Positions 22,732-31,688 of a stretch of DNA of 64,000 nt are shown here, piece after piece. Each line of letters opens with the position of its first letter. The first letter of the stretch is position 1. The stretch comes from Blakeslea trispora. Its lineage: Eukaryota > Mucoromycota > Mucoromycetes > Mucorales > Choanephoraceae. Below the pieces are notes generated by a model. That model saw only the letters and a list, made by a program, of their open reading frames with translations. It searched no databases and had not been told where the DNA came from. The translations under genes were made by a program, and so were the position numbers. The stretch is from contig JAIWNE010000002.1 of the NCBI GenBank assembly GCA_025331445.1, positions 682,001-746,000 on the forward strand, in the 5' to 3' direction.

Positions 22732-23892
22732 TCAGAATAAGTTCTTCAAATGATTGAGCCAAGAAGTATGGGTGGGGTTAACCACATTTTCTGCCTTCAC
22801 TTCGGCAACATTTGGATTGTTTGTCGTACCTAAAACAATCTCAGTTGCCTTCGTTCCGGCTTCCAATGTGGTTAGGTTTTCCGTTGAAAAAATTGAATTT
22901 GTAATATTGGCACCCAAGGTAAGTGGTGTAGCTGGTTTATAATAAAATTTTTCAAATGTTTGTGAGTGTAGACTCCAATTCGCATGCTGTTTCACTTCAT
23001 CAATGCTATGACCATTTTCCACTGCTTTAGTACTAGCAGCCGAACGGATTGAGTGAGGTCCGTATTTGGTAGTATCAACACCTGCATCTTTCATCACCTC
23101 TTTCACCCAGTTAGCAACAGTAGTCTCACTAGCCGAGCAAGTCTTGGATGTATCTTCAATATATGCCAGGAATAATTTGTGTGTCTCACCTAGAATAACC
23201 CTGATAGATCTTGTTTGGTCAACAAAAGAAGAAAGACACTGGACAGGGCACACGCTCGAATTTTCAACAACACCGATAGTACATGTCTTGAACTGTGTTT
23301 CTTTTGGCATTCGAAAGTGGATTCTCGCACCCATTAAGGAGTTGTTTTCATCTCGATCTATTCGGATGTCACGGAATCGTATGTTGCCAACATCTGATCT
23401 CGGTCTGGCCATAGTTGCAATGCACAATAAAACGATTGTTTTTCTTTGTAATGTTGCTAACGAGATGGATTGATTGTTTGCCCAATTCATCTTGACAAAG
23501 CGTATCACAATGTCTATGTCCCATGTCTGCAATTTATGGTCCACTGGGATTGCAATCGGCTGGTTTCGTTTAGAACTAAAGAAATCTTGAATCAGTGGAT
23601 GGGATGCAATCGGATCCTTGTCTGGATGGGTGTGTTTGAAGACCGATGCGATAGCTGATCGCAATGTATTGAGATGTTGTGTGCTGAAATGCTTATTGTC
23701 TATCAAAAAGTCAAGTATGTTTTGTATATTGTAATCTTCATAGTCCCGGTTGTGATGTTTACACCAAAGCGCCCATGTTTTCCATCCATTGTCGTAAGTC
23801 TTTCTGGTGGTTACTCTTTGTGCGTCTTCTAAGAACTGGAGTGCCTCTTGTGTAAGGCCTTGGTCCCGTTGGGCTTTCCAGATAAGAGCCAT
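22732..23892 (-). CDS. DIRS tyrosine recombinase
   Basis: The C-terminal part of a long open frame encodes a phage-integrase-fold recombinase that would insert the circular or linear cDNA. Visible catalytic residues are Arg in MARPRSDVGNIRF, His and Arg in GPHSIRSAAS, a further His in HANWS and the nucleophilic Tyr in FEKFYYKP. The N-terminal SAM-like core-binding region is seen in RVTTRKTYDNGWKTWALWC. I placed the start at the Met at 23892, about 386 residues, the usual size; it overlaps the end of the RT ORF by 64 bp as is common in DIRS. The frame stays open upstream through the RT and gag regions, where it is a low-complexity shadow. The ORF ends inside the internal complementary region. 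Confidence 0.88.
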   Translation of the reverse strand: MALIWKAQRDQGLTQEALQFLEDAQRVTTRKTYDNGWKTWALWCKHHNRDYEDYNIQNILDFLIDNKHFSTQHLNTLRSAIASVFKHTHPDKDPIASHPLIQDFFSSKRNQPIAIPVDHKLQTWDIDIVIRFVKMNWANNQSISLATLQRKTIVLLCIATMARPRSDVGNIRFRDIRIDRDENNSLMGARIHFRMPKETQFKTCTIGVVENSSVCPVQCLSSFVDQTRSIRVILGETHKLFLAYIEDTSKTCSASETTVANWVKEVMKDAGVDTTKYGPHSIRSAASTKAVENGHSIDEVKQHANWSLHSQTFEKFYYKPATPLTLGANITNSIFSTENLTTLEAGTKATEIVLGTTNNPNVAEVKAENVVNPTHTSWLNHLKNLF

Positions 23893-25856
23893 GCGGCTAA
23901 GGTGGTCTTCTTGCTTAGTTGGTAAATTAATGGTTTGCTCAGGTGCTTCATCCTCAGCAACATTGGAAACCAAAACTGTGTTGGCCACCAAGGTGTGACG
24001 ATCACCATCCGGTCTATCTGCATTTGTTTTGCCTTCTGCAGTACCAATGGGATCAGTCTCCAAGGAGGGTAAGCATAGAGACCCTTCTTCGGCCATTGTT
24101 GTAAGAAGGCATCCGTTGCTGCTACTTGTGGATCGGGCCGTAGACTCCAGTAGACTGGTAGCTGTGTGTTCTGCCTGCTGGCAAACATGTCGATTGTCAA
24201 TGGACCCCATCTCTTGGTGATCGTCTGGAAGAATTGTCTCGGTATTTCGCTTTCGTACAGAGGTTTCTTGATTCGCGACAGTTGGTCCGCTTCGGTATTG
24301 TCTATTCCCTTGATGTGTTGGTATATTACCTGTAGATTGTGCTTGTTGCAAATCTCTTGGATTTCCACTGCAATGTTTTGTAAGTGAATTGAAGCTGTTC
24401 CTCCCTCTTTGGTGGTGTATTTGATAGAAGTCATGTTGTCGGTTAGAATCTTGATGGTAGAGTTTCTGAATTTTTCTGCATGGAGTTGTATTGCAAACAG
24501 AATCGTTTTCAACTCTCTTACGTTTATAGACAGTGCTTGTTCTTCCTGTGTCCAAAATCCGTGTGTTCGGATTATCAGTGAGTTGACCCCCCAACCTGTT
24601 TCCGAGCTGTCTGTCGTAATGACAATCTCCGGCTTGGTCAATGGAATGCGTTGGATTGGAAGGCCGTTTTTCTTCATCAGGAAGGTTTGCCACCATGTCA
24701 ATTCGCTGACTGCCTGTGTCTCCAGTTTGCAAGGTCCTTCCCAGTTGTGGTGGTTCAATGAAAGGCTTCTCGACAAGCTTCTCTGTAGATGCCGGATATG
24801 AAGGAGTGCTTCCCCCATTGCCGGTATCATTGCTGTAATTTTCCCAAGGAGGGCTGCTATCCATCGGCAAGTTCTGTTGATGGGTTGTACTGCCTGCTGT
24901 AAACGTTTCATCAATTTTCGAATTTTCAACTCTGGCACTCGTATTTGCATCTTGTGTGTATCGAATTCGAAGCCTAGATATTCCTGTGTTTTTGAAGGAG
25001 TTAATAAGCTTTTTCTTTGGTTGATGATGAAGCCAAGTAGTTCCAAATGTTTGATTACCCGTTGGGCTGTTTGTTGAAGATCTTTTGGATCTTGAGACAA
25101 TATACAGATGTCGTCTAAGTAATAGACCAAACGGATTCCTTGTAGTCGAAGCGGTTCTATGGCGTACCGAAGAAGCTTGGAAAATATTCTTGGGGCTGTG
25201 TTTAGACCAAAATTTAAAGCCTTGTATTGATAAATGGTACCTAGGTTTTCGAACACCAGAAAACGTCTTGAAACAGGATGGATCGGAACTACTGTATAGG
25301 CGTCTTGTAAATCCAATTTTACCATAAAATCGTTTGGCTCGATCAAGTCCCTGAGGGCCGGCACGCCTTCCATCTTGAAGTGTTCGACTTGGATGCATTG
25401 ATTGGTTCGTCTGCAATCCAATATGGGTCTTCTTTTGGTTGCTTCCTGTAGGGTGAAGAATCGAGAAAGATGATCTTTTCCCCTTGGATCTGTGCATTTT
25501 TCTATTATTCCAACAGTTAGAAATTTTTCGACGGCTATGTTTATTTCTTTTTGTTCTTCTGGGGGAAGAATTCTTCTTGGTAAATACCACTGTTGTGGCT
25601 TCTTTGCAAATGGGATTTGGTATCCCTCTTGTATCAGCTGCAATGGCCATGGATGTCGAATCATCTTCTCCCAATTGTGAACAAATGCTTTCAGTCGACC
25701 CCCCGGAAGTATGCCGTCTGTCGGTATCGAGTAATTCGTTGTCTGTTGTAGTTGTGGTGATGGTGGTAGTGGTTGTTGAGGTGGCAGTTTGGATGATGGT
25801 GGTGTGGGTGTTGACGATAGGGCTTGGTGTTTCTGCTTCGTCGGGAGTGTTGCCAA
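23829..25856 (-). CDS. DIRS reverse transcriptase / RNase H / Dam-like domain protein
   Basis: 675 residues. After a Pro/Gln-rich N-terminus come the RT blocks: RPILDCRRTNQCI, FMVKLDLQDAYTVVPIHP, FGLNTAPRIFSKLL and the active site VYYLDDICI (YLDD). RNase H follows with VITTDSSETGWG, NVRELKTILFA and ILTDNMTSI, ending in NTEADQLSR. The C-terminal part TIDMFASRQNTQLPVYWSL through VIVTPWWPTQFWFPM corresponds to the methyltransferase-like region found in DIRS elements. No frameshift or stop is present, so the enzyme should be functional. It would reverse-transcribe the element RNA in a cytoplasmic or nuclear particle. Confidence 0.93.
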   Translation of the reverse strand: MATLPTKQKHQALSSTPTPPSSKLPPQQPLPPSPQLQQTTNYSIPTDGILPGGRLKAFVHNWEKMIRHPWPLQLIQEGYQIPFAKKPQQWYLPRRILPPEEQKEINIAVEKFLTVGIIEKCTDPRGKDHLSRFFTLQEATKRRPILDCRRTNQCIQVEHFKMEGVPALRDLIEPNDFMVKLDLQDAYTVVPIHPVSRRFLVFENLGTIYQYKALNFGLNTAPRIFSKLLRYAIEPLRLQGIRLVYYLDDICILSQDPKDLQQTAQRVIKHLELLGFIINQRKSLLTPSKTQEYLGFEFDTHKMQIRVPELKIRKLMKRLQQAVQPINRTCRWIAALLGKITAMIPAMGEALLHIRHLQRSLSRSLSLNHHNWEGPCKLETQAVSELTWWQTFLMKKNGLPIQRIPLTKPEIVITTDSSETGWGVNSLIIRTHGFWTQEEQALSINVRELKTILFAIQLHAEKFRNSTIKILTDNMTSIKYTTKEGGTASIHLQNIAVEIQEICNKHNLQVIYQHIKGIDNTEADQLSRIKKPLYESEIPRQFFQTITKRWGPLTIDMFASRQNTQLPVYWSLRPDPQVAATDAFLQQWPKKGLYAYPPWRLIPLVLQKAKQMQIDRMVIVTPWWPTQFWFPMLLRMKHLSKPLIYQLSKKTTLAAWLLSGKPNGTKALHKRHSSS

Positions 25857-25864
25857 GTGATGCG

Positions 25865-26728
25865 TTATTGTTGTTGTTGTTGTTGATTTGATTGTGTGGG
25901 AATGTTGTTGGAGTTGACTGAGGAGGGGAATCGGTTCCCACGGCCGTTTCCCCTTTGGTGAAAATTTCCTCCAAAGGGTCTGTTATTGAAACGGTTAAAT
26001 CCTCTGCCTCTAAAACCACCTCTGTTATATGCTCTTCCTGGTTGTTGACTATTGTTGGAGTTGTTGTACAGTAATCTTTGTTGAAATCTAGCCTGGGTGA
26101 GGTCGTCAAGGAATTCCTGATCGAATGTGTTGTTAGCTCTGTCGTCGTCATTTGATCTGACCTTGTGTTGCAAACTGACTGGGATGCGTAGGGCCTGTGT
26201 AGCATATTGCTTGGCCTCATTGTCTTGGAATTTAGCCTGTCCGAAACCAAAGATCGCCAGCTTGGCTGCTTGATCAACGGTGCCTTGAAAGATTTCCTTG
26301 TCTTCGGCGTTGGTGAATCCCGCTTTGTCTTGTAGGTAGAGTAATTGTTCGTACAGTTCTGTTGCTGCTCTTGCCTGTACACGGGTGTTTTCGGAACACT
26401 TGTAGATTGACGTAACCACCTGGTGGGTGTCTGTCTTCCACTTCTTGAGTTCAGGAATGAGTTCCTTGTTGATTTGTTGCTGTTTGTTCCAGGTATCATT
26501 TCTGTATCGAGCGACCTGTTTTTTAAAGCGAGTAAACTCCTCTTTAAGTTCATATGTTGGCGTGCCGTCCAAATACTCTGATATGTCCAACGGCAATTCG
26601 CTACCATGCCTTTCTTCATCTCTTCTCGTTCGTTCTTCAACTTGTAATCTTTTGAATAACTCGAGTACTTCGGTTTCTGTAAGATATCGTTGCTCAATCT
26701 CATTGATATCCGTCATAATTTTTTCCAC
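25865..26728 (-). CDS. DIRS gag-like protein
   Basis: 287 residues: MEKIMTDINEIEQRYLTETE, helical charged regions, then an Arg/Gly/Asn-rich nucleic-acid-binding section (RGGFRGRGFNRFNNRP) and a Gln tract at the end. There is no CCHC knuckle, as usual in DIRS gag. It ends 8 bp before the RT ORF begins. The Q-tract is encoded by a TTG-complement microsatellite (about 25865-25890) and may vary in length. The role as structural particle protein is inferred from position and composition. Confidence 0.8.
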   Translation of the reverse strand: MEKIMTDINEIEQRYLTETEVLELFKRLQVEERTRRDEERHGSELPLDISEYLDGTPTYELKEEFTRFKKQVARYRNDTWNKQQQINKELIPELKKWKTDTHQVVTSIYKCSENTRVQARAATELYEQLLYLQDKAGFTNAEDKEIFQGTVDQAAKLAIFGFGQAKFQDNEAKQYATQALRIPVSLQHKVRSNDDDRANNTFDQEFLDDLTQARFQQRLLYNNSNNSQQPGRAYNRGGFRGRGFNRFNNRPFGGNFHQRGNGRGNRFPSSVNSNNIPTQSNQQQQQQ

Positions 26729-26949
26729 GATGCGCGGCTTTGAAAGATATAAGGAAGAAAGGGATTTAAAATTTTATTACTATATTTATATGAAAAATAA
26801 AGCGTGGCTCTGAGAGCATTAACCACATTGGAAGCCGGAACGAAGGCAACTGAGATTGTTTTAGGTACGACAAACAATCATCAAATCGAAACTAATTAAA
26901 ATTACCTTCTTTTCCAATAAAATTCATAACTAAATAATGCAAAAAGAGG

Positions 26950-27062
26950 CAAACAGGAGTATAGTGATCAACAGAAGTATAGTGATAAACAGAAGTATAG
27001 TGATAAACAGAAGTATAGTGATAAACAGAAGTATAGTGATAACAGAAGTATAGTAACAAACA
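26950..27062. repeat. 18-bp minisatellite in left arm
   Basis: Six to seven head-to-tail units near gtatagtgataaacagaa, mirrored at about 40760-40870 in the right arm. No coding role is seen; ORFs through it only reflect the repeat. Confidence 0.85.
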
Positions 27063-28569
27063 GAAATAAAGAGGTGAACAGAGAGAAAAAGGTGGACCTG
27101 ACATGCCTGGGGAAACTCCAGTCTCAAATATTGATTTGTTTGGATGATATTGACCAATCAGATGAATATCTAAGACCGATCTTATAAAACCAAACTCGGC
27201 TTTGCTAGATTTTGAGTTTTCTGAAGGTTAATTTTTGGTACACGAACAAAGTACACGGACTAATTCCGAAAGCGTTTCATCTTGGGCAATGTGAAGGAAA
27301 GTATAGACTTCCGTAAATATCTGGAGGCCTTGTTCATTTGCGGATTGCGAGAATGAGCATCGTACCAGCACCTTTGTATTTGAACATCTCTTGCTATCAT
27401 CGCCTTCTTTGCATGATCTTTTGTTTTCCTTCTTTTTGTCTCTCCCACCTAAGTCAGGCCATGTAACACATTCATGCTTACTTATATAATCATTATATGT
27501 TTGATGTTTGTGCTACACAGAGAGCTGTTATGATCTGCCAACTTTGTTTTTGTTGACGTTTCAAAAACTCTGTGTGCTGTAAGTAATGGAAAAAATGTAG
27601 AGAGAGAGAAAGCGACGTAATTTTCTTGCTCCTAAAATTCTTTCTCCAATTTATTTGAAGCAAAATATTGTCTTGAATGAAGCTGGATAGATTCTTGTTT
27701 AGAGCAAGATAGAATATTGCATCCCTCCTTTTTTTTAGCTTTTTTCTTCGCAGTAACCAGTCATTTTGCATGAATCAAGAAATAAAAAGGAGTAGCGAAT
27801 AATGGCGTATGGCATGTGATGCATAGGATACTTCTAGGCTCATATTTTTTGTTGATATTTTCGTAATGGGAAATATGTAGTTATCATCTATCCTTCATCA
27901 CAGACATTTATATTGCTTGTTGTAAGACACTATCCCTTATTCCCCCTTTTTTTATTTATTGGCTACCTATGAGATGACTGGTTGCTATAGAAGAGAATAT
28001 AAAAAAAAGAAATACTTGTGATGATCTGACCTAATAAAAGTTCTTATATCAACCTTTAAAAAACATCTTCAAACATCTCTAACATCGGACTAGGAATAAA
28101 GAAATTCATCCCTGAATGAATTCCATAAAAAGATTTTTATCTGATATTGAAATTATCAATCTTACAAATATAAACGTTTAACATAGGGACCGCCATAAAA
28201 AAATTCTATCGGACCGCCAGTCGCACAACGTATTTCCATATTTGGATAATATTATGCGCCGATAAAAATGTACTTTCAAATAAAGTATTAATGGTTGTAC
28301 TAAATGACTAGTATGGATCAGAGAGCTTTAAGATACTATGGCGGTAGTACGCAATGAACAAAAATGGTAGTGTCGGTAGTACATACAAAACAAAAGAAGT
28401 AGTGATGGTAGTACATACAATACAAAAGAAGTAGTGGCGGTAGTACACAGTTTTGAACATGTAGATAAAGGGTGACCATTTCTCGAAGTTTTTTTTTTGT
28501 CAAAATTTCTTTTACAACACATTTCCTATTCTATTTGAAGCAAACAAACAACCCTAAAACTTTAGCAAA

Positions 28570-29025
28570 ATGAACCAAAATCTTTATTCGGTACCTTCTC
28601 CTCTTCCAGCTATTCCTAGAAAAGCTGACAAAAGTACCATCAGAACCTTGTTCATTGAATATGCTACAAAAAACAACTTTACATTGACAACCCATCGATC
28701 AGAAAAGAACAGATTAGTTTTGATTTGCAAGAAGGGTGAATCATATCGCAACACTAGAGGAACCGATCCAATTGATAAGCAGAGAATCAGATTAAGCTGT
28801 AAAATTGATTGTCCTTACAAATTGACATTTTACCAGAAAAAGAATGAGGGATTTGAACTTGTACAATCAAAGGATGAAAATGCATACAAGCACAACCATT
28901 TGCTCGATGAAGCCAATTTGTTGAGCTCTGCAGAAGGTCGCAAAAACAATTTGACTTCTGCAGATGCAGAAAAGCTTTCCATTGGTATTGATCAGAATGC
29001 AACTTCAAGTAACATTCAACTTTAA
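28570..29025 (+). CDS. MULE transposase N-terminal exon, FAR1/WRKY-GCM-like zinc domain
   Basis: A 151-residue ORF beginning MNQNLYSVPSPLPAIPRKAD. It carries LVLICKKGESYRN, then RIRLSCKIDCPYKLTFYQKK and AYKHNHLLDEANL: Cys, Cys-x3-Cys and His-x-His, the zinc pattern of the FAR1 / WRKY-GCM1 DNA-binding fold that precedes the catalytic core in many MULE transposases. It starts shortly after the left TIR and on the same strand as the catalytic part at 31689, so both are probably pieces of one transposase. The 2.6 kb between them is too long for a normal intron in this genome and holds no coding signal I recognise; it is probably a later insertion or a degraded section. Confidence 0.7.
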   Translation: MNQNLYSVPSPLPAIPRKADKSTIRTLFIEYATKNNFTLTTHRSEKNRLVLICKKGESYRNTRGTDPIDKQRIRLSCKIDCPYKLTFYQKKNEGFELVQSKDENAYKHNHLLDEANLLSSAEGRKNNLTSADAEKLSIGIDQNATSSNIQL

Positions 29026-31660
29026 CAGGCTTGTAACAGTCATTAGCTTGGAGAAGCTGGGGGTGATGTTGGAAAAACGCACTATGTAGATCTATAACTC
29101 AAATTGCTTACGAACGATAGTGAGGGATGCCAAGAGATGATATCAAGGGCCGTTTCTCAATTGTCACTCCCTTTTTATGGGAGTGTCTTGTCAAGACCTA
29201 TGGCTTGGTTGGTAACACCTCTAGTTCAGGTAACCAAGTAGAGTGCTTTATGAAGCAGCTTTGATTCCTAACAGGTTGCTTCTTTTTTTTAGAGGATGTA
29301 ACTGGTCCAGAATATTGTGGATTGATAGACTCTATCAGGGATTGGAGATTGAACTAGACATACCATCATTCTCTTGCTTTGTTTTATTTTTAAAAGGAAA
29401 ATTGTGAATACAGTCTTGCAGACTATAACCTGCAAGTTTCAAATTCTATAGAAAACTACAACTCTTGTTTTTGTTTTTTTGCAAGTAAAAAATTGAACTG
29501 ATTCATCACATTATCCTTATATCGAATAACTACTAAATTATCGTTTTGGCAAAGTATTTTCAAGTACCAACTGACGCTTTTTGAACTACTCAGCATTGCA
29601 TAAAACAGCTAATAATGTTTTTTTTTCTTGCATATCTTTGCTTTCAAGTGCTGAGAATACATACACAAGACTTTCAAAATCAAGAAAGAACAGAAAAAAA
29701 ATCAATCTGTTGACTCCGTTTATTTGGGTGACATAGCAAAAAGCATGATTTCTGTTATTGAACATTGCCTTATTTCTTCTTTCAGTCTACAAATCTCAAG
29801 ATTTTTGGCAAAGAATCTAAATACTTAAATCAGCAAACACAACTTGCTGCTTGAGTCGAGTTTTGTCTACTTGATTTCAAACATGCAATTAGGCATAGTA
29901 GATGTATGTGTTGAATTTGGCTGATATTTATATGCCAATGTCTTTAATGAAAAAAAAAAGCAACGTATTCCCTTTTTTTTCTCCCTTTAGACTATAATAA
30001 TTTTCATTTTCATTAAGTATACACACCAACCGAAGTCAGTGCCAAAACCTCCCAAATTGTGGAGGAAAAGAAGGCAATATATAATACGCCGGCTCACATT
30101 GAGTATAGCATGCTGTCCCGTGCAGCGCTACCATACAGCAATGATCATGAGGCGGATCCCTGTTCAAAGGGAGTGCAATAACAATCATCGTCATCCTCCG
30201 GTTAACTTGCATACTTAGCGCTTCACGGGAAGGAAACTAAGTGCGTCGCCAAAGACGATACATAACCATTTTTAAGAGATCAGATGTATGCAGCTGCCCA
30301 ACAATGAACAAACATACTCAAGCGAAATTCCTTCACGACAGTGAAGCCGATCATTAGAAACTTGGCAGAGCTCGACTCGTCAGTCCGCGTTACTATCACA
30401 GCTAGAGAGCTGCCCAGTCCCAAACGTACTATAATCAGAGTTAGGATAAAGAAACAAAAAAACAAGAGAGAAAAGGTCTCTTTTTACATCTTTTTTGACA
30501 AGACCAACTCACATGTTATTTTGACTGCTAAATTTTTCTAGCAGTCCTTGATGGGACTTGCTTTTTTACTTTATTCCCACCAGTTTGTATTTTGCGCTAT
30601 TTTCGCTCTTTTAGCTGATTGGTTTGTAGGAAAAAGTAAGAAGAAGCAAGAAAAGTAAGAAAGAGTAAAGAGCTACAAAGAAAGGATGCAGATTTCCTTG
30701 ACATTTACTTTACTTCAATAAACAAACTCCTTTTCAAAAAAAGCATGGATTATAGTGATACTTGTCCAACCACTTCAAGATGTTGGTCAGTGCGCATAGA
30801 CTCCGCTTCAAGTTCTTTTTCTTTATGCCCAAGAATTTGAAAGGCTCCTAATCTGCTCTCTTATTCTATTATATGAGCATCACAAACTCTTTTGTTTTCA
30901 AAAGTTAGCTGCCGAGAGGTTTAATTTGGTTGAATTTGTTACGCTTGTTTAAGATGGAGGTTGTCACTCCATCAAGGCTAATCTCTTTCTTAGACTTGTT
31001 TTCTTACAGTGAATGGTTAAACAGTCAAAGCTGGCTATACTCTGAAAAGAAAAGAAAAAGAAACAAATATGATCCGTGCTATGACTTAAAGCATTATACA
31101 TAGAAACAAAACTAAAAAGGTCTTTATTTTCTCTTCTAGTTACAGTGTTGGAAAAGAGCCAGTGAGGATCTCGACATCAGTGTCCATAAATGCTGAGATC
31201 ACAAGCGAATGACTTTGCGTATGAGTACTATTGGGAATGCAGTCAAATCGGATGATACTCGAGTGTAGCTAATTAAAAGTTTTATAAAAATAACACAATT
31301 GCTTTGAATAACCAAGATAGTACCACTGATTGTGTTTGACCAGTAAAAGAAGATTTCTCATCAATTACCAGGTAACACCATAAGAGCCTCTCTTATATCC
31401 TTATCTGTGCATAGAGGATGGACCTCTGACTAGGCAATCTAGTTTTCTGAGCTTCTCATAACTTGACTGAAATTTCAAAAGCATTTTATAGAAAGAGGAT
31501 GACTATATAGTACTTATGTGTCAGATTATCTAGCAAATAAACCATATTGATGAGCAAGTAAAAATTTTTGAGCAAAGGTGCCAGATTCAACAACCATTCA
31601 ATAAACAATATAAACGATAGTTGCTATGAAACCAAACTAAAGAGACTTCATAGCTTGTCT
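29026..31660. other. Non-coding interior of the MULE
   Basis: About 2.6 kb without a recognisable gene between transposase parts. It includes a segment richer in G+C at about 30061-30265 with several possible hairpins (for example ccctgttcaaaggg, and ggagg at 30061 against cctcc near 30198) and the motif agtgatacttgtccaac at 30754-30770. Confidence 0.5.
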
Positions 31661-31688
31661 TTCTGAAAAAAAAAAAGCAGCAACTGAC

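Larger units (their letters stand above)
22553..26878 (-). mobile_element. DIRS-type tyrosine-recombinase retrotransposon, apparently complete
   Basis: About 4.3 kb with three overlapping minus-strand ORFs (gag-like, RT/RNase H, tyrosine recombinase). The ends carry inverted repeats: about 22600-22672 mirrors about 26745-26818. An internal complementary region at about 22779-22876 is the complement of the two outermost ends joined together, the hallmark of DIRS. Both borders read AAT (22553-22555 and 26876-26878) and the empty site in the opposite arm near 40936-40945 has a single AAT, so integration left no extra duplicated bases beyond the crossover triplet. Confidence 0.95.
20000..28468. 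repeat. Left arm of giant inverted repeat
   Basis: Mirror image of 34216-43544. Without the DIRS insertion at 22553-26875 this arm is about 4.15 kb, close to the right arm without its LINE (about 4.17 kb). From the outside inwards it holds a gene-free flank, a D...ExK family gene (20609-22535), an 18-bp minisatellite region, about 1 kb of non-coding DNA, and the TIR with subterminal repeats of the central MULE. The arms differ by scattered substitutions, by one extra unit of a roughly 38-bp subterminal repeat (near 28400-28440) and by the length of a GAA/GAT tract, so they are real, slightly diverged copies. Confidence 0.9.

Noticed and set aside
22732..26703. A single 1323-codon ORF as one giant protein
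   Set aside because: Only the last 387 codons or so have tyrosine-recombinase features. The upstream part is an antiparallel-like shadow of the RT and gag frames, with Thr/Asn/Arg-rich low complexity.
26892..27157. Tyr/Ser/Val-rich ORFs across the 18-bp minisatellite
   Set aside because: They are the translation of a simple tandem repeat; 18 is a multiple of 3, so frames stay open by chance.
27260..27771. ORFs of 62 and 92 codons conserved in both large arms
   Set aside because: Their conservation only reflects arm duplication. No motif, splice structure or codon pattern supports coding.
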